Assembly (NCBI GenBank): GCA_964445645.1
Contig: CAYULH010000112.1
Location: 1 to 18,399, forward strand
Direction: 5' to 3'
DNA length: 18,399 nt
Origin: Aureispira sp964445645
GTDB taxonomy: Bacteria > Bacteroidota > Bacteroidia > Chitinophagales > Saprospiraceae
Shown here: positions 1 through 8,791 of the stretch, piece after piece
Position numbering within the stretch: position 1 is the first letter of the stretch
How the letters are laid out: every line of letters begins with the position of its first letter
Notes under the pieces: model-generated
The model's input: only the letters and a program-made list of their open reading frames with translations
The model's database searches: none
What the model was told of the DNA's origin: nothing
Position numbers and translations under genes: made by a program

Positions 1-2
1 AT

Positions 3-968
3 AAAACTGCCATTGTCGAAAATTTTGTCACTCAAACAGGAATGCCCGAATTGTTCTTGCGTGATGATTTGCTGCTCAATCCTGTAGAATTGAGCCAGTA
101 TTTTGAAGGCAAAATCATTGGACAAGGTGCAGCCATAGAGGCATTGTGCAATGTAGTCAAGATTTTTAAGGCAGGACTCAACAGCCCCGGCAAACCCATT
201 GCCACCATGATTTTTGCAGGGCCTACAGGCGTGGGCAAAACGGCTTCTACCAAGGCATTGGCAGCGTATTTTTTTGGCAAAGGCCAAAAAAAGTCGCCAC
301 TCATTCGCTTAGATATGAGCGAATTCCAACATCCAGCCCAGTTGGCACGTTTTATTGGGGCAGGGGGCGATGTGGGCAAATTGGTGCAAGAAATTAGGGA
401 GCGTCCTTTTTCGGTTTTGCTTTTGGATGAAATCGAGAAGGCCGATCCTTCTATTTTTGATGCCTTGCTCACGGTTTTGGACGAAGGTTTGTTGGTAGAT
501 GCGTACGGCCGTGTGACCAATTTTAGGAATACCATTATTATAATGACTTCCAATTTGGGGGCTTCCAATCGGGCTTCTATAGGTTTTGGCAATGGCAATC
601 CACCCAATTATGAGTCAGCAATTGGTCAATTTTTTCGCCCAGAATTTGTGAATAGAATTGACCATATTGTACTTTTTGATGCGCTCAAGCAGCAAGATAT
701 ACGAGCCATTACACGCCTAGAACTAGCCGCCTTGGAGCAACGAGAAGGCTTTGATAAGCGTGGTATTCGCTTGGTATTCAGCGAACGTTTGGAGGCGTAC
801 TTGGCCGAAACGGGGTTTGACGAACGCTATGGGGCACGGCCTTTGCAGCGTACTTTGGAGTACGAAATTATTGCACCGCTGGCCAAGTGGTTGCTGGCCC
901 ATCCCAACACAAACCACACTACATTACGTTTAGATAGGGAGGAACACCAATTGACGATAAAATTGTAG
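3..968 (+). CDS. ClpA/ClpB-like AAA+ ATPase, C-terminal part (5' end outside window)
   Basis: The reading frame is open from base 3, and the first in-frame ATG (42) falls inside the region that normally precedes the second ATPase domain of Clp/Hsp100 unfoldases, so the gene almost certainly begins upstream of the window. Counting from that ATG, I see a Walker A motif GPTGVGKT (60-67), Walker B VLLLDE (125-130), a sensor-1 MTSN (168-171), an arginine-finger stretch RPEFVNRID (199-207) and sensor 2 GARPLQR (264-270), followed by the small C-terminal D2 domain. Hsp100 proteins form cytoplasmic hexamers that unfold or disaggregate proteins using ATP. One oddity is the segment between MSEF and the Walker B, which is shorter than usual: where ClpA/ClpB have a GYVG pore loop, this protein reads GAGGDVG and has no tyrosine. 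Family is certain; whether it is ClpA, ClpB or a specialised relative cannot be decided from this half. Confidence 0.85.
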   Translation, partial: KTAIVENFVTQTGMPELFLRDDLLLNPVELSQYFEGKIIGQGAAIEALCNVVKIFKAGLNSPGKPIATMIFAGPTGVGKTASTKALAAYFFGKGQKKSPLIRLDMSEFQHPAQLARFIGAGGDVGKLVQEIRERPFSVLLLDEIEKADPSIFDALLTVLDEGLLVDAYGRVTNFRNTIIIMTSNLGASNRASIGFGNGNPPNYESAIGQFFRPEFVNRIDHIVLFDALKQQDIRAITRLELAALEQREGFDKRGIRLVFSERLEAYLAETGFDERYGARPLQRTLEYEIIAPLAKWLLAHPNTNHTTLRLDREEHQLTIKL

Positions 969-992
969 GGTGATACCAGAAGGCTATATTTT
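963..992 (+). promoter_or_regulatory. possible promoter for the large outer-membrane protein gene
   Basis: TTG (963-965), then 19 nt, then TATATTTT (985-992), which matches the Bacteroidota -7 consensus TAnnTTTG in seven of eight positions and is followed by G. Initiation would fall near base 1000. That lies upstream of the ATG at 1084 and downstream of the GTG at 970, so it would support the later start. It overlaps the 3' end of the Clp gene, and read-through from that gene is equally possible. Confidence 0.3.
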
Positions 993-1083
993 GCAGCAGC
1001 ATAGTCCGCACTGCAAAGCAGCATTCTGCAAAAGCATAATTATTATAAAACAGAATACAGTTTCCTTAGCGCTCTTTTGGAGA

Positions 1084-4000
1084 ATGTTTTTTCTGCTTCT
1101 TTTGGGGAGCAGTGCCTCGCTGTGCGCCCAACAGGACAGCAGCCAAGCCCAACCCTTGAGCAATTGGCGCGAGAAGAGTTTTGTGCCCAAAGATACCCTA
1201 ATCTTGGATAAACGCCCTGTTTTTCCAAATTCTATTACCATCAAAAGCACCCAGCCCATAGCCGATTCTACCTTTGCCGTGCAAGGCAATCGGCTTATTT
1301 TTGTGCAATTGCCCACCGATAGCCTTATTACCATTCGATACCGCATTTTTCCTTATAATTTGCAAGAAAAAAAACAGCACAAAGATATAAGTGCTATTGG
1401 CAAAGACTTGCAAAATGATGGTTTGATAGGTGGCGGTTATCGGTACAATCCTTATGCAACCAATACTGATGCCTTTCAGTTTGGCGATTTGGATTACAGT
1501 GGGGTATTTGCACGGGGTTTGTCTATTGGTAATAACCAAGATTTGATTTTGAATTCTAATTTTAATCTGCAAGTAGCAGGCAAGTTGGGCGATGTGGAGA
1601 TTTTGGGGGCGATTAGTGATAATAATGTACCACTGCAACCCGAGGGCAACACCCAACAACTGGACGAGTTTGATCGCATTTTTGTGCAGTTCAAATACGG
1701 TCGCCAGCGGCTCATTGCAGGCGATTACAATATCAAACGCCCTGAGGGTAGTTACTTTACCAATTATTATCGCCGTTTGCAGGGGGGGCAGGCTTTTACC
1801 GACCTTAAAATTGGGCGTGGCCGCCTTCAAACAGATGCAAGTTTTGCGGTTTCCAAGGGCAAATTTGCCCGCCAGCAGTTTGATGGCGAAGAGGGCAATC
1901 AAGGGCCGTATCGGTTGCAGGGAAGCAATGGAGAGCCGTTTGTGATTGTGATAGCAGGCACAGAACGGGTGTATATTGACGGCAAACTCCTAACAAGAGG
2001 TGCTAATCAAGATTATATTATTGATTATAATTTGGGTGAAATTACCTTTACGCCGCAGCAGCTCATTACCAAAGACAGACGCATCCAGATTGAGTTCAGC
2101 TATACCGATTTAACTTTTTTGAGAACCATTGTCACAGCCAATACCGCTTATGAAAGCAAGCAAACCCGTGTGCGTTTTAATCTATACTCGGAGCAAGATG
2201 CCAAAGGGCAAACCGTGGCGGAATCCTTGTCCGATTCGGCCAAAGCCGTTTTGCAACGGGTAGGCGATGCCACCAATCAAGCTTTTGTATCGGGCATCAG
2301 TATTCCCGAACAAACGGGCGAAAATACAGGCGCTATTTTTTATGAATTGAGAGATACGTTGGTTAATGGCGTGCTGTACGATAGTGTGTTGGTTTTTTCT
2401 AATAATGAAGATTTGGCTATTTATAGCGCTCGGTTTTCGGCCATAGAAGGCGGTGGCAATTACATTCGGGTGCAAGGCTCGGCCAATGGCGTGGTGTACA
2501 ATTGGGTGGCACCCGACCCCCTGACGGGTCGCCCCAATGGCACCCACGAACCTGTGCGCCTGCTCAATACGCCCAAGCAACGACAATTGTTCAATGTTGG
2601 CGTAGACCAACAATTGGGCAAACAAGGAAAGCTATCGGCCGATGTAGCCTTGAGTAATGTAGATGAGAATACTTTTTCGGATATTGGTAATAAGGACAAT
2701 CAGGGTCTGGCGGCTCGGCTGACCTATCAACACACCATTCCGATAGCTTGGAAGCGAGCCGATAGCAGCAGCACCGATAGTTTGTTGCCCATCAAAACCA
2801 GCTTGCAAGTAGAAGGGCATTATGAGTATTTGGCGAAAGCCTTTGAGTTTGTAGAGCCGTACAGAACACGAGAATTTGCACGGGATTGGAACATTCAGGT
2901 GGCTCAAAAAACAGAGGAGCATTTGTACAAGGCCAAAGTGACCTTGCAGGATGTAGATTGGGGGCAAGTGTCGTATCAGTTTAGTGGACTAAACAAGGAA
3001 GCCTTGTATCAGGGCACCATGCAAACACTGGCAGCCACCGTACGTCAGGGGGGATTTTTACTCAAAACGAACAGCAGCCTTTTGCAGAGCAATACTTCGG
3101 AGAACAGCAGTATTTTTGTACGCCCTCGGTTGGATGTGTCGTATACCTTTAAGGACTTACTTAACTGGAAAATTGGGGCTTATGGGGAGTTGGAACAAAA
3201 CAGCCAAGTAGATTTAGTAACAGACACCTTGCAACAGGCTAGTTTTTTCTACAATTTGTATAGGGTTTATACCGAATTGCCTGCTTCCAAAAAATTATTG
3301 CTCAAAGCTGCGTACACGAGGCGTTATGATTACTTGCCTGATCCTGATGGTTTTGTGGTGAATGCTATTGCGGATGCCATCAATGTATCGGGCAATTGGG
3401 AGCAGGGCAGGGGTTCTAGGTTGCAATGGAATATGACCTATCGCAATCTAAACATTCTCAACGAAGACAGANNNNNNNNNNTTTGGGGCGTTTGGAGTAT
3501 TTGCTCAATATCAAGCGTGGCTTTATTCGTTCGAGTACGATTTATCAATTGGGTTCGGGGCAGCAGCAAAAAATTGAGTACAATTATGTACAAGTGGAGC
3601 AAGGGCAGGGGGCGTTTATTTGGGTGGATAGAAATGGGGATGGCGTGCAGCAAGTAGACGAATTTGAACAAGCGCAATTCCAAGACCAAGCCGATTATAT
3701 CCGTGTCACTTTGCTTACGGGCGAGTTTATCCGCACCAATAATGTGCTGTTGAGCCAAAGCCTCACCATTCGCCCTCAGGTCTTGATTCGCGCCAAGCGC
3801 AAAAAACAAAACAGCAAAGCTTCCCAAAAATTGCCCTTTATTTTGGATGCCTTGCAGCGTTTTTCTACCCGAAGCATCTTCAAGATAGACCGCAAAACTT
3901 TTGATGGGGCAGCGCAAGTGTTGGCTTTTAATCCCTTTCAGTTGGATGTGGACAATAGTGCCTTGGTGACGGTGAGTTCGGGTATTAATAATAATGTGTA

Positions 4001-4664
4001 TTTTAATAGAACAGGCACTTATGGTTGGGAATTTAGCCAGCGCGACAATCGCAGCAAAACACTCCTAAGCACAGGCTTTGAAACCCGCAATTGGCAAGAA
4101 TACAGCCTCAACCAACGCCTCAATATCAAACCCGGTAAGCGAGAGCAGGGCAAAGCTCCTTCGGCCGCCTTCCGAAACTTGCGTTTTCAGGCTTCGTGCC
4201 TCACCGCCCTCGGCCAGCAAAGCAACAGCTCGGAGTTTTTTCCAGCCCGTGATTACAGTGTGCGTTTTTACAAGGTGCAGCCCCAATTCACCGCCCTCTA
4301 CAAAAAAGCTTTCCGTGTCATTCTCAAATACCAATATCAATTCAAAAAGAATGACATCAGCACCCTCGACCAACTCCAAAGCCACGACATTACCACCGAG
4401 CTGCATTACAATCAAGCGGCCAAAACTACCCTCAAAGCGGGCTTTTCCTTGGTGCAAATGCAGTTTGATGGCGACCCGACTTCGCCTGTGGGCTACACCA
4501 TGACCGAGGGCCTGCAAGCCGGCAGCAATTACCTCTGGAATCTGTCCTTGGCGCAAGCCCTGTCACGCAATATTCAGTTGACCTTTAGTTATGAGGGGCG
4601 CAAGACGGGAGGGGCGGATAATGTGGTGCATGTGGGGCGGGCGGAGATTCGGGCTACTTTTTAG
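1084..4664 (+). CDS. large secreted outer-membrane beta-barrel protein, unknown function (interrupted by assembly gap)
   Basis: A protein of about 1190 residues when read across the ten-N gap: frame 1 before the gap (to 3471), frame 3 after it (from 3482). I place the start at ATG 1084, the first in-frame ATG. It gives MFFLLLLGSSASLCAQ, a short signal peptide without the usual positive n-region. The frame is open further up to a GTG at 970. The body resembles a family of large uncharacterised envelope proteins of Bacteroidota and relatives: a conserved stretch around residues 185-205 (PEGNTQQLDEFDRIFVQFK), another at about 292-325 containing GTERVYIDGK and DYIIDYNLGEITFT, and after the gap an acidic EF-hand-like loop DRNGDGVQQVDE (3627-3662). 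The C-terminus RATF ends in phenylalanine, as outer-membrane barrels do. Gliding protein SprA is a possible distant relative, but I cannot show this. The stop codon overlaps that of the convergent DUF262 gene. Confidence 0.75.
3472..3481. other. assembly gap (10 N)
   Basis: Ten undetermined bases inside the large outer-membrane protein gene. Both sides are clearly the same protein, but the reading frame changes across the run, so ten is either a placeholder or the wrong length. The true missing length must be 1 more, or 2 fewer, than a multiple of three relative to the written gap to restore one frame. I see no evidence of a real frameshift mutation. Confidence 0.95.
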
Positions 4665-6379
4665 GGGGCTAATACAAAAAAAGGTTCATCAGTATTTGGT
4701 GGAGTTACATTCTTACTTTTCATAAACTTGATTTCTTCTTCTATCAAGTATTGTTTCCTCTTCTCTAAAAAGGCTTCAATTTCATTTTGTTCTAAAAGAC
4801 TCAAACTATAATCTGTAATGAACTGTGAGTCTAAAACACCTTTATCTATTGTAAGTAATGGCATATTAGCTTCCTGTAGTATTTTTTTAATCTTAGAACG
4901 TTCGCTCAATTTTTGAACAACAACTCTGTTAGCTATATCCATACTCCATTTTCTATTTTTGATGATTGTAGCAAACGCTTTACTTCCATAATTGAGTAAA
5001 GCTGTATTAGTATCAATAGGTTTACCACTTATTATAGATTTGGGTTGTTTGGAGATTAGAAACAATATAAATGCTTGAATTCTTGATGAATTAGTATTGA
5101 AACTATCTGGTAGAGGTGTAGCTGGTTCCTCAAAAGACACTGTCTCAAATTTAAAGTTTGAAGCTTCTTCCTCAGGTAGTGCAGCATAGTTTTGGACCTC
5201 TTCTAAAGTGCTATTTTTGATGGAATTATTAACGGATTCTATTCCACAAAAGGAAGAAGTCCAAAACCAGCGTTCCATGGTAGTTTTTTTAGCTTCTGAA
5301 GGATTGGGACATATTCTGAAAAACTCACTAAATGCAATGAATTGTAGATAATAGGGAAGAAAACGGTGAGTTGGTACACCTATACGCTCGTGCAAGAATT
5401 GAACAGCTTTTAGAATTGCTTCTTCACACTCATCTACTACTTGTGGTAGTTTATTTTTGTCAATGACTTTGCCTTTATCTTTGTTTTTGTCTTCGTCAGT
5501 AATTTCTCTTAATAAGTCAATAGTGCTTTTTCCTTTGATTTTGATATAAATATCTTTACCTTCGGCTGCCAAGACAGAGCGAAATATGAGCATTCTATCA
5601 ATGTCATTAAAATTGTATTCGCTCAATTTATCTTGTATCTCTGTAATTCTTGCAGAGAAGGAAAAGCTGCCTTCTTCTGTTTCTGAGTAGGTTAAAGCAG
5701 AATACATCATATCTGTGGACATTGGCTGACCCTCGGAGTTCAATCGTGCAAAAATATTAATGGCTTCTCCAATAGTCCCTCCTCTAATTTCTGTAATGGG
5801 AATTCTGTATGCTTTGATAATAGAAACTAAATTTTCGGCCTTTTCTACATATTTTACAGCTTTATTAGTATCAGTTATTTCTTTCATGATTTGCCGCGTC
5901 TGTTCTATGAAATCAACTGTTTTGAGTATTTTTCTTAAAGGAAAAAATTGTGCAGAAATGGGTTTGGTTGGTTTAATATGCTTGAATTCTTCTTCCTCCA
6001 AATCAAAATAAATTTGCCAAATTGAATTTAGGGGTTCTATTTTTTTTTGCTCTTGTGTAAAAGGTTTTAGAACTCCATATAAGGTAGAAAGTCTTTGGTG
6101 GCCATCTAAAATGTAACTTAGAGGATAATCCTCGGTTTTATTAATTTTGAATGGGCCTATTTTGTCTAAGGTAAGACAACTTTCTGTACTTGTCCAAAAC
6201 AACAAACTCCCTATGGGATAACTATTATAGATACTATCAAATAATGAACGCATATGCTTTTTTTTCCAAACAAAGGGTCTTTGGAAGTTAGGTACCAAGA
6301 ATTCCCCTCGGTCTATTCCACTAATAATATCGGTTAAGTGTTGAATATCTGGCTTTACAGTGGGTTGATTGTCTTTCAT
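4661..6379 (-). CDS. DUF262 / GmrS-like (ParB-like) protein, third gene of ATPase-TOPRIM-DUF262 operon
   Basis: This 572-residue cytoplasmic protein has the N-terminal domain of the GmrSD/DUF262 family, which has a ParB-like fold and occurs in modification-dependent restriction enzymes and other defence systems. Visible hallmarks are VPNFQRPFVW (29-38), YPIGSLLFW (54-62), LDGHQRLSTLYG (91-102) and FARLNSEGQPMS (209-220). The DGHQR motif is the putative nucleotide-binding or hydrolysing centre of the family. The C-terminal half is helical and charged, and I find no H-N-H or DUF1524 nuclease motif, so nuclease activity may come from the neighbouring TOPRIM-like protein. Its ATG overlaps the TAA of that gene by one base (TAATG), which suggests translational coupling. 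Its stop (4661-4663) overlaps the stop of the convergent outer-membrane protein gene. Base composition is AT-rich compared with that neighbour. The family is sure; the biochemical role here is inferred. Confidence 0.88.
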   Translation of the reverse strand: MKDNQPTVKPDIQHLTDIISGIDRGEFLVPNFQRPFVWKKKHMRSLFDSIYNSYPIGSLLFWTSTESCLTLDKIGPFKINKTEDYPLSYILDGHQRLSTLYGVLKPFTQEQKKIEPLNSIWQIYFDLEEEEFKHIKPTKPISAQFFPLRKILKTVDFIEQTRQIMKEITDTNKAVKYVEKAENLVSIIKAYRIPITEIRGGTIGEAINIFARLNSEGQPMSTDMMYSALTYSETEEGSFSFSARITEIQDKLSEYNFNDIDRMLIFRSVLAAEGKDIYIKIKGKSTIDLLREITDEDKNKDKGKVIDKNKLPQVVDECEEAILKAVQFLHERIGVPTHRFLPYYLQFIAFSEFFRICPNPSEAKKTTMERWFWTSSFCGIESVNNSIKNSTLEEVQNYAALPEEEASNFKFETVSFEEPATPLPDSFNTNSSRIQAFILFLISKQPKSIISGKPIDTNTALLNYGSKAFATIIKNRKWSMDIANRVVVQKLSERSKIKKILQEANMPLLTIDKGVLDSQFITDYSLSLLEQNEIEAFLEKRKQYLIEEEIKFMKSKNVTPPNTDEPFFVLAP

Positions 6380-7428
6380 TACAGTAGTTGCTTGATTTTA
6401 TCTATGATGGTTGATAGCTCTTGGTTGTTGGCTTTTTCTTGCGAATCTGTTTCTTCTTGATGTTTGATTCTATCTGTTAGGTCTTTTTTTGTCAGGGTTA
6501 GACTATCAAACAACAAAGGTAATTGTTGTTTGGCAATATACTTCACTTTTTCGCTTTTTCCTGTTCTGTGGAAGCCCTTTCTTAGCAAGTTGTGTTGTAC
6601 TTCGGTTAAATTTTCAAAAATCGAAGGGATATTAGCCTTGCTTTTATTTTTGTCTTTAAACCCTTTTTCCAAGTCATAAAAGTCTCGTTGTTCCTCAGAT
6701 AAATTGCAAAAAGTTTGAACAGCATCTTGTAGTTCAGGAGGCAGTTGCTGCAATAGCACATCGGGCAAGTAATTTTCCATTTCTCTTTTGTAGAGAATAT
6801 GATAAGGAATGTTGTTCTTAGTACAAAAATCGGCTATGCCTTGTTGAGTTTTTCCAGGTATCTCATCCAAGGACTTTTTATCGCTGTCTATGATGACAAG
6901 TGTTCTCAGAAATTTAGTAGGATTGTGGCGTGGATTTTCCTTAAGTGCCGCTTCGATTGTATTAATAATCATGTTTTTTCCTCCTGCACCTTGGTATTGT
7001 AACCAGCCTGCATTTTTTGCCTCTAAAATAGCTTCAGCTTTGAATGTTCGCAAGATAGCATTGATAAATGGGCGGTCATAAAGAACATTTTCTAACAAAA
7101 TAATAGCAGGTTGTTCTAAGTAGTAAAGTCCATCTTTCAAAGAAAATTTATCATCTGCTTTATCCTTGTTATTAGGAACAATAAAAATATTAGCAGTTGG
7201 TTTGGAATAGAAATTCTTACTGACACTTTTCTCATACAACTCTACAAAGAAATGCCCTGCTCGCTGGCCTAGTCCTCCAAGCCAATCTGATTGGTATATA
7301 GCTTCTTCATCATCTGGGAATATAGCTTGATGTTTGCCTATGCGTACAAGACGCATCAAGTCATCTATCTGTTCGTGCTGTTGCTGGTCGGTTGTGGTAA
7401 TTACATCAATATCTATCGAAAATATCAT
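6379..7428 (-). CDS. TOPRIM-like (DUF4435/OLD-type) putative nuclease, second gene of the operon
   Basis: A 349-residue protein that I read as a TOPRIM-fold nuclease-like component, by motifs only. It has a glutamate followed by Asp-Arg in AIILLENVLYDRPF (E113, D118-R119), a glycine-rich GAGGKN (147-152), an acidic VIIDSDKKS (D181, D183) and then KREMENYLP (214-222). The order E, GG, DxD and a later R-E-x-E-N-Y-L motif is characteristic of TOPRIM proteins that partner ABC/SMC-type ATPases, such as the DUF4435 effector of PARIS (AriB) or the OLD nucleases. Residues 1-105 and the lysine-rich C-terminal tail (about 235-349) match nothing I recognise. The gene lies 9 nt after the ATPase stop and overlaps the DUF262 start by one base, so the three are likely made together. 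The start is the first ATG of the frame. Nuclease activity is inferred. Confidence 0.7.
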   Translation of the reverse strand: MIFSIDIDVITTTDQQQHEQIDDLMRLVRIGKHQAIFPDDEEAIYQSDWLGGLGQRAGHFFVELYEKSVSKNFYSKPTANIFIVPNNKDKADDKFSLKDGLYYLEQPAIILLENVLYDRPFINAILRTFKAEAILEAKNAGWLQYQGAGGKNMIINTIEAALKENPRHNPTKFLRTLVIIDSDKKSLDEIPGKTQQGIADFCTKNNIPYHILYKREMENYLPDVLLQQLPPELQDAVQTFCNLSEEQRDFYDLEKGFKDKNKSKANIPSIFENLTEVQHNLLRKGFHRTGKSEKVKYIAKQQLPLLFDSLTLTKKDLTDRIKHQEETDSQEKANNQELSTIIDKIKQLL

Positions 7429-7437
7429 AGCCTTAGT

Positions 7438-8634
7438 TTACTGGTCTCGTTGCGCCTTGCCAATGGCTTTTATTTCTTCATAATCCTCGGAGAAAATACC
7501 TTTGGGCCAGAAAGATACCTCTCCATTGGGGCTAATTTCTATCTTTTGCAGTTGACTGGCTTCGGCTTCTTCTTGATAATCGACCCAATAAATGACCACA
7601 TTTTCAGCAGGCAATTTTTTTTCAGCAATTAGTCGTCTCAATCGAAGAATAAAGTTCTCGGAATGGGTTTCTATTACAAACTTAGAATATTCGGTAGCTG
7701 TTACAGATTCGGCTATCAGTTCGGCAATATCGCCATGAGCGGCAGGGTGTAGGTGTAGTTCGGGTTGTTCTATAATGTGGAGGGTGTTTTCGCTCTGTCT
7801 TAGGGCATGAGTAACGATGGGCAAACTTTGCCCTATCCCTTGGCCTATATATTTGAGGTTAATGTCATCCTCGGTTAGTAAAGAAAAGAAACCTAAATCA
7901 GCAAATTCTTTAACCATAATACCATTGATGTTCATTTTGGTTTTGTACCAATCGGAAACTCGGCGGAGTAGGTCACGGTTTTTGGACAGCAAGTAAGGAC
8001 TTTTATTTTTGTTATCTCTAGCATTATAAAATCGTTCTATATCGGGGCGTAATGGCGGTAGGTAGTTGGTATTGATATTGTAAGACCATCTATCAATACC
8101 CATTTCCATACGTCGTTCAAAGGAAAGCCCCCTAAATATTACATCTATTTCTTGAGTGGTATTCGTATTCTGATAAACAATAATTTTTTGTTCAGCAACT
8201 CTAGATAAATTCAGTATACAATGAAGTGAGGGTTGAGAATTACCATTAACTTCAGTATCAAATTTATACTCTTCCACAACCTCTGATTGTAGTTCCTCAT
8301 AATATCGGAGTGTAGTAGTCAAGTCAACAGAGAAAGAATTATTTTCGATATTAAGACTAAATTTTATAGGTCGTGTATCATGCTTTTTGTAAATCAAATC
8401 TTTAAAATTACCAGCAAAGTCATATTCTTCGGAATGATAGATAAGTGGTTTAGAGTGCGTTTTAGTAATGTTATCATTATTGGGTGCTATAGATTTGGCC
8501 AACATGGTTAGCAAGCGGAGAATGGCACTTTTTCCAGAGCTGTTTTTGCCTATCAAAATGGTAATAGGTTTTAGCTCTAGTGTTTGTTTGTCTTTGAAGA
8601 CTTTATAACTTTCAAAAGTTACTTGTTGGATCAT
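7438..8634 (-). CDS. AAA/ABC-type ATPase with DUF3696 C-terminus, first gene of the operon
   Basis: A 398-residue ATPase of the AAA_15/AAA_21 (OLD/RecF-like) group. Walker A is GKNSSGKS (29-36). The Walker B and D-loop region is HIIEQPELHLHP (286-297), in which the usual Asp-Glu is Glu-Gln, as is common in this subgroup. The switch histidine is in ETHSE (322-326). The C-terminal tail has the DUF3696 signature around FWPKGIFSED (375-384). The central part (about 60-250) is a variable beta-rich and helical insertion. Proteins like this act as sensors or motors in several defence systems, with ATP binding controlling a paired nuclease. The start ATG is preceded by AAAAGG four bases upstream. It is the promoter-proximal gene of the ATPase, TOPRIM-like, DUF262 set and diverges from the SWIM-protein gene. 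I saw no clear -7 box in the 157-nt intergenic region. Family assignment is firm. Confidence 0.9.
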   Translation of the reverse strand: MIQQVTFESYKVFKDKQTLELKPITILIGKNSSGKSAILRLLTMLAKSIAPNNDNITKTHSKPLIYHSEEYDFAGNFKDLIYKKHDTRPIKFSLNIENNSFSVDLTTTLRYYEELQSEVVEEYKFDTEVNGNSQPSLHCILNLSRVAEQKIIVYQNTNTTQEIDVIFRGLSFERRMEMGIDRWSYNINTNYLPPLRPDIERFYNARDNKNKSPYLLSKNRDLLRRVSDWYKTKMNINGIMVKEFADLGFFSLLTEDDINLKYIGQGIGQSLPIVTHALRQSENTLHIIEQPELHLHPAAHGDIAELIAESVTATEYSKFVIETHSENFILRLRRLIAEKKLPAENVVIYWVDYQEEAEASQLQKIEISPNGEVSFWPKGIFSEDYEEIKAIGKAQRDQ

Positions 8635-8791
8635 ATACCTTTTTCAATTCAAGGAGAAAAAATAATAGTTACTCAATATAGTGTAATCTATGTTAAGTTA
8701 AAAATCCCTCCTCCATTTTATAAGAAGATCAACTTTTGTAGTTATTTTGAGGGACAAGAAGCCAATTCAGGAACAACACAATCGACCAATT

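Noticed and set aside
970..1083. GTG start at 970 for the large outer-membrane protein, giving 38 more residues
   Set aside because: It starts one base after the preceding gene's stop, has no in-frame ATG before 1084, and buries the signal peptide; the likely promoter also lies downstream of it.
1198..1902. 234-codon minus-strand open frame in the barrel gene
   Set aside because: Isoleucine-rich shadow translation of a clearly coding plus strand.
3482..3657. Continuation of the frame-1 reading after the N gap
   Set aside because: The peptide after the gap in that frame is tryptophan- and serine-rich nonsense, while frame 3 continues the family-typical sequence to a phenylalanine C-terminus.
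8747..8791. TTG start for the SWIM protein
   Set aside because: The SWIM-type N-terminal pattern begins after ATG 8792, and the 15 extra residues are unlike the family.
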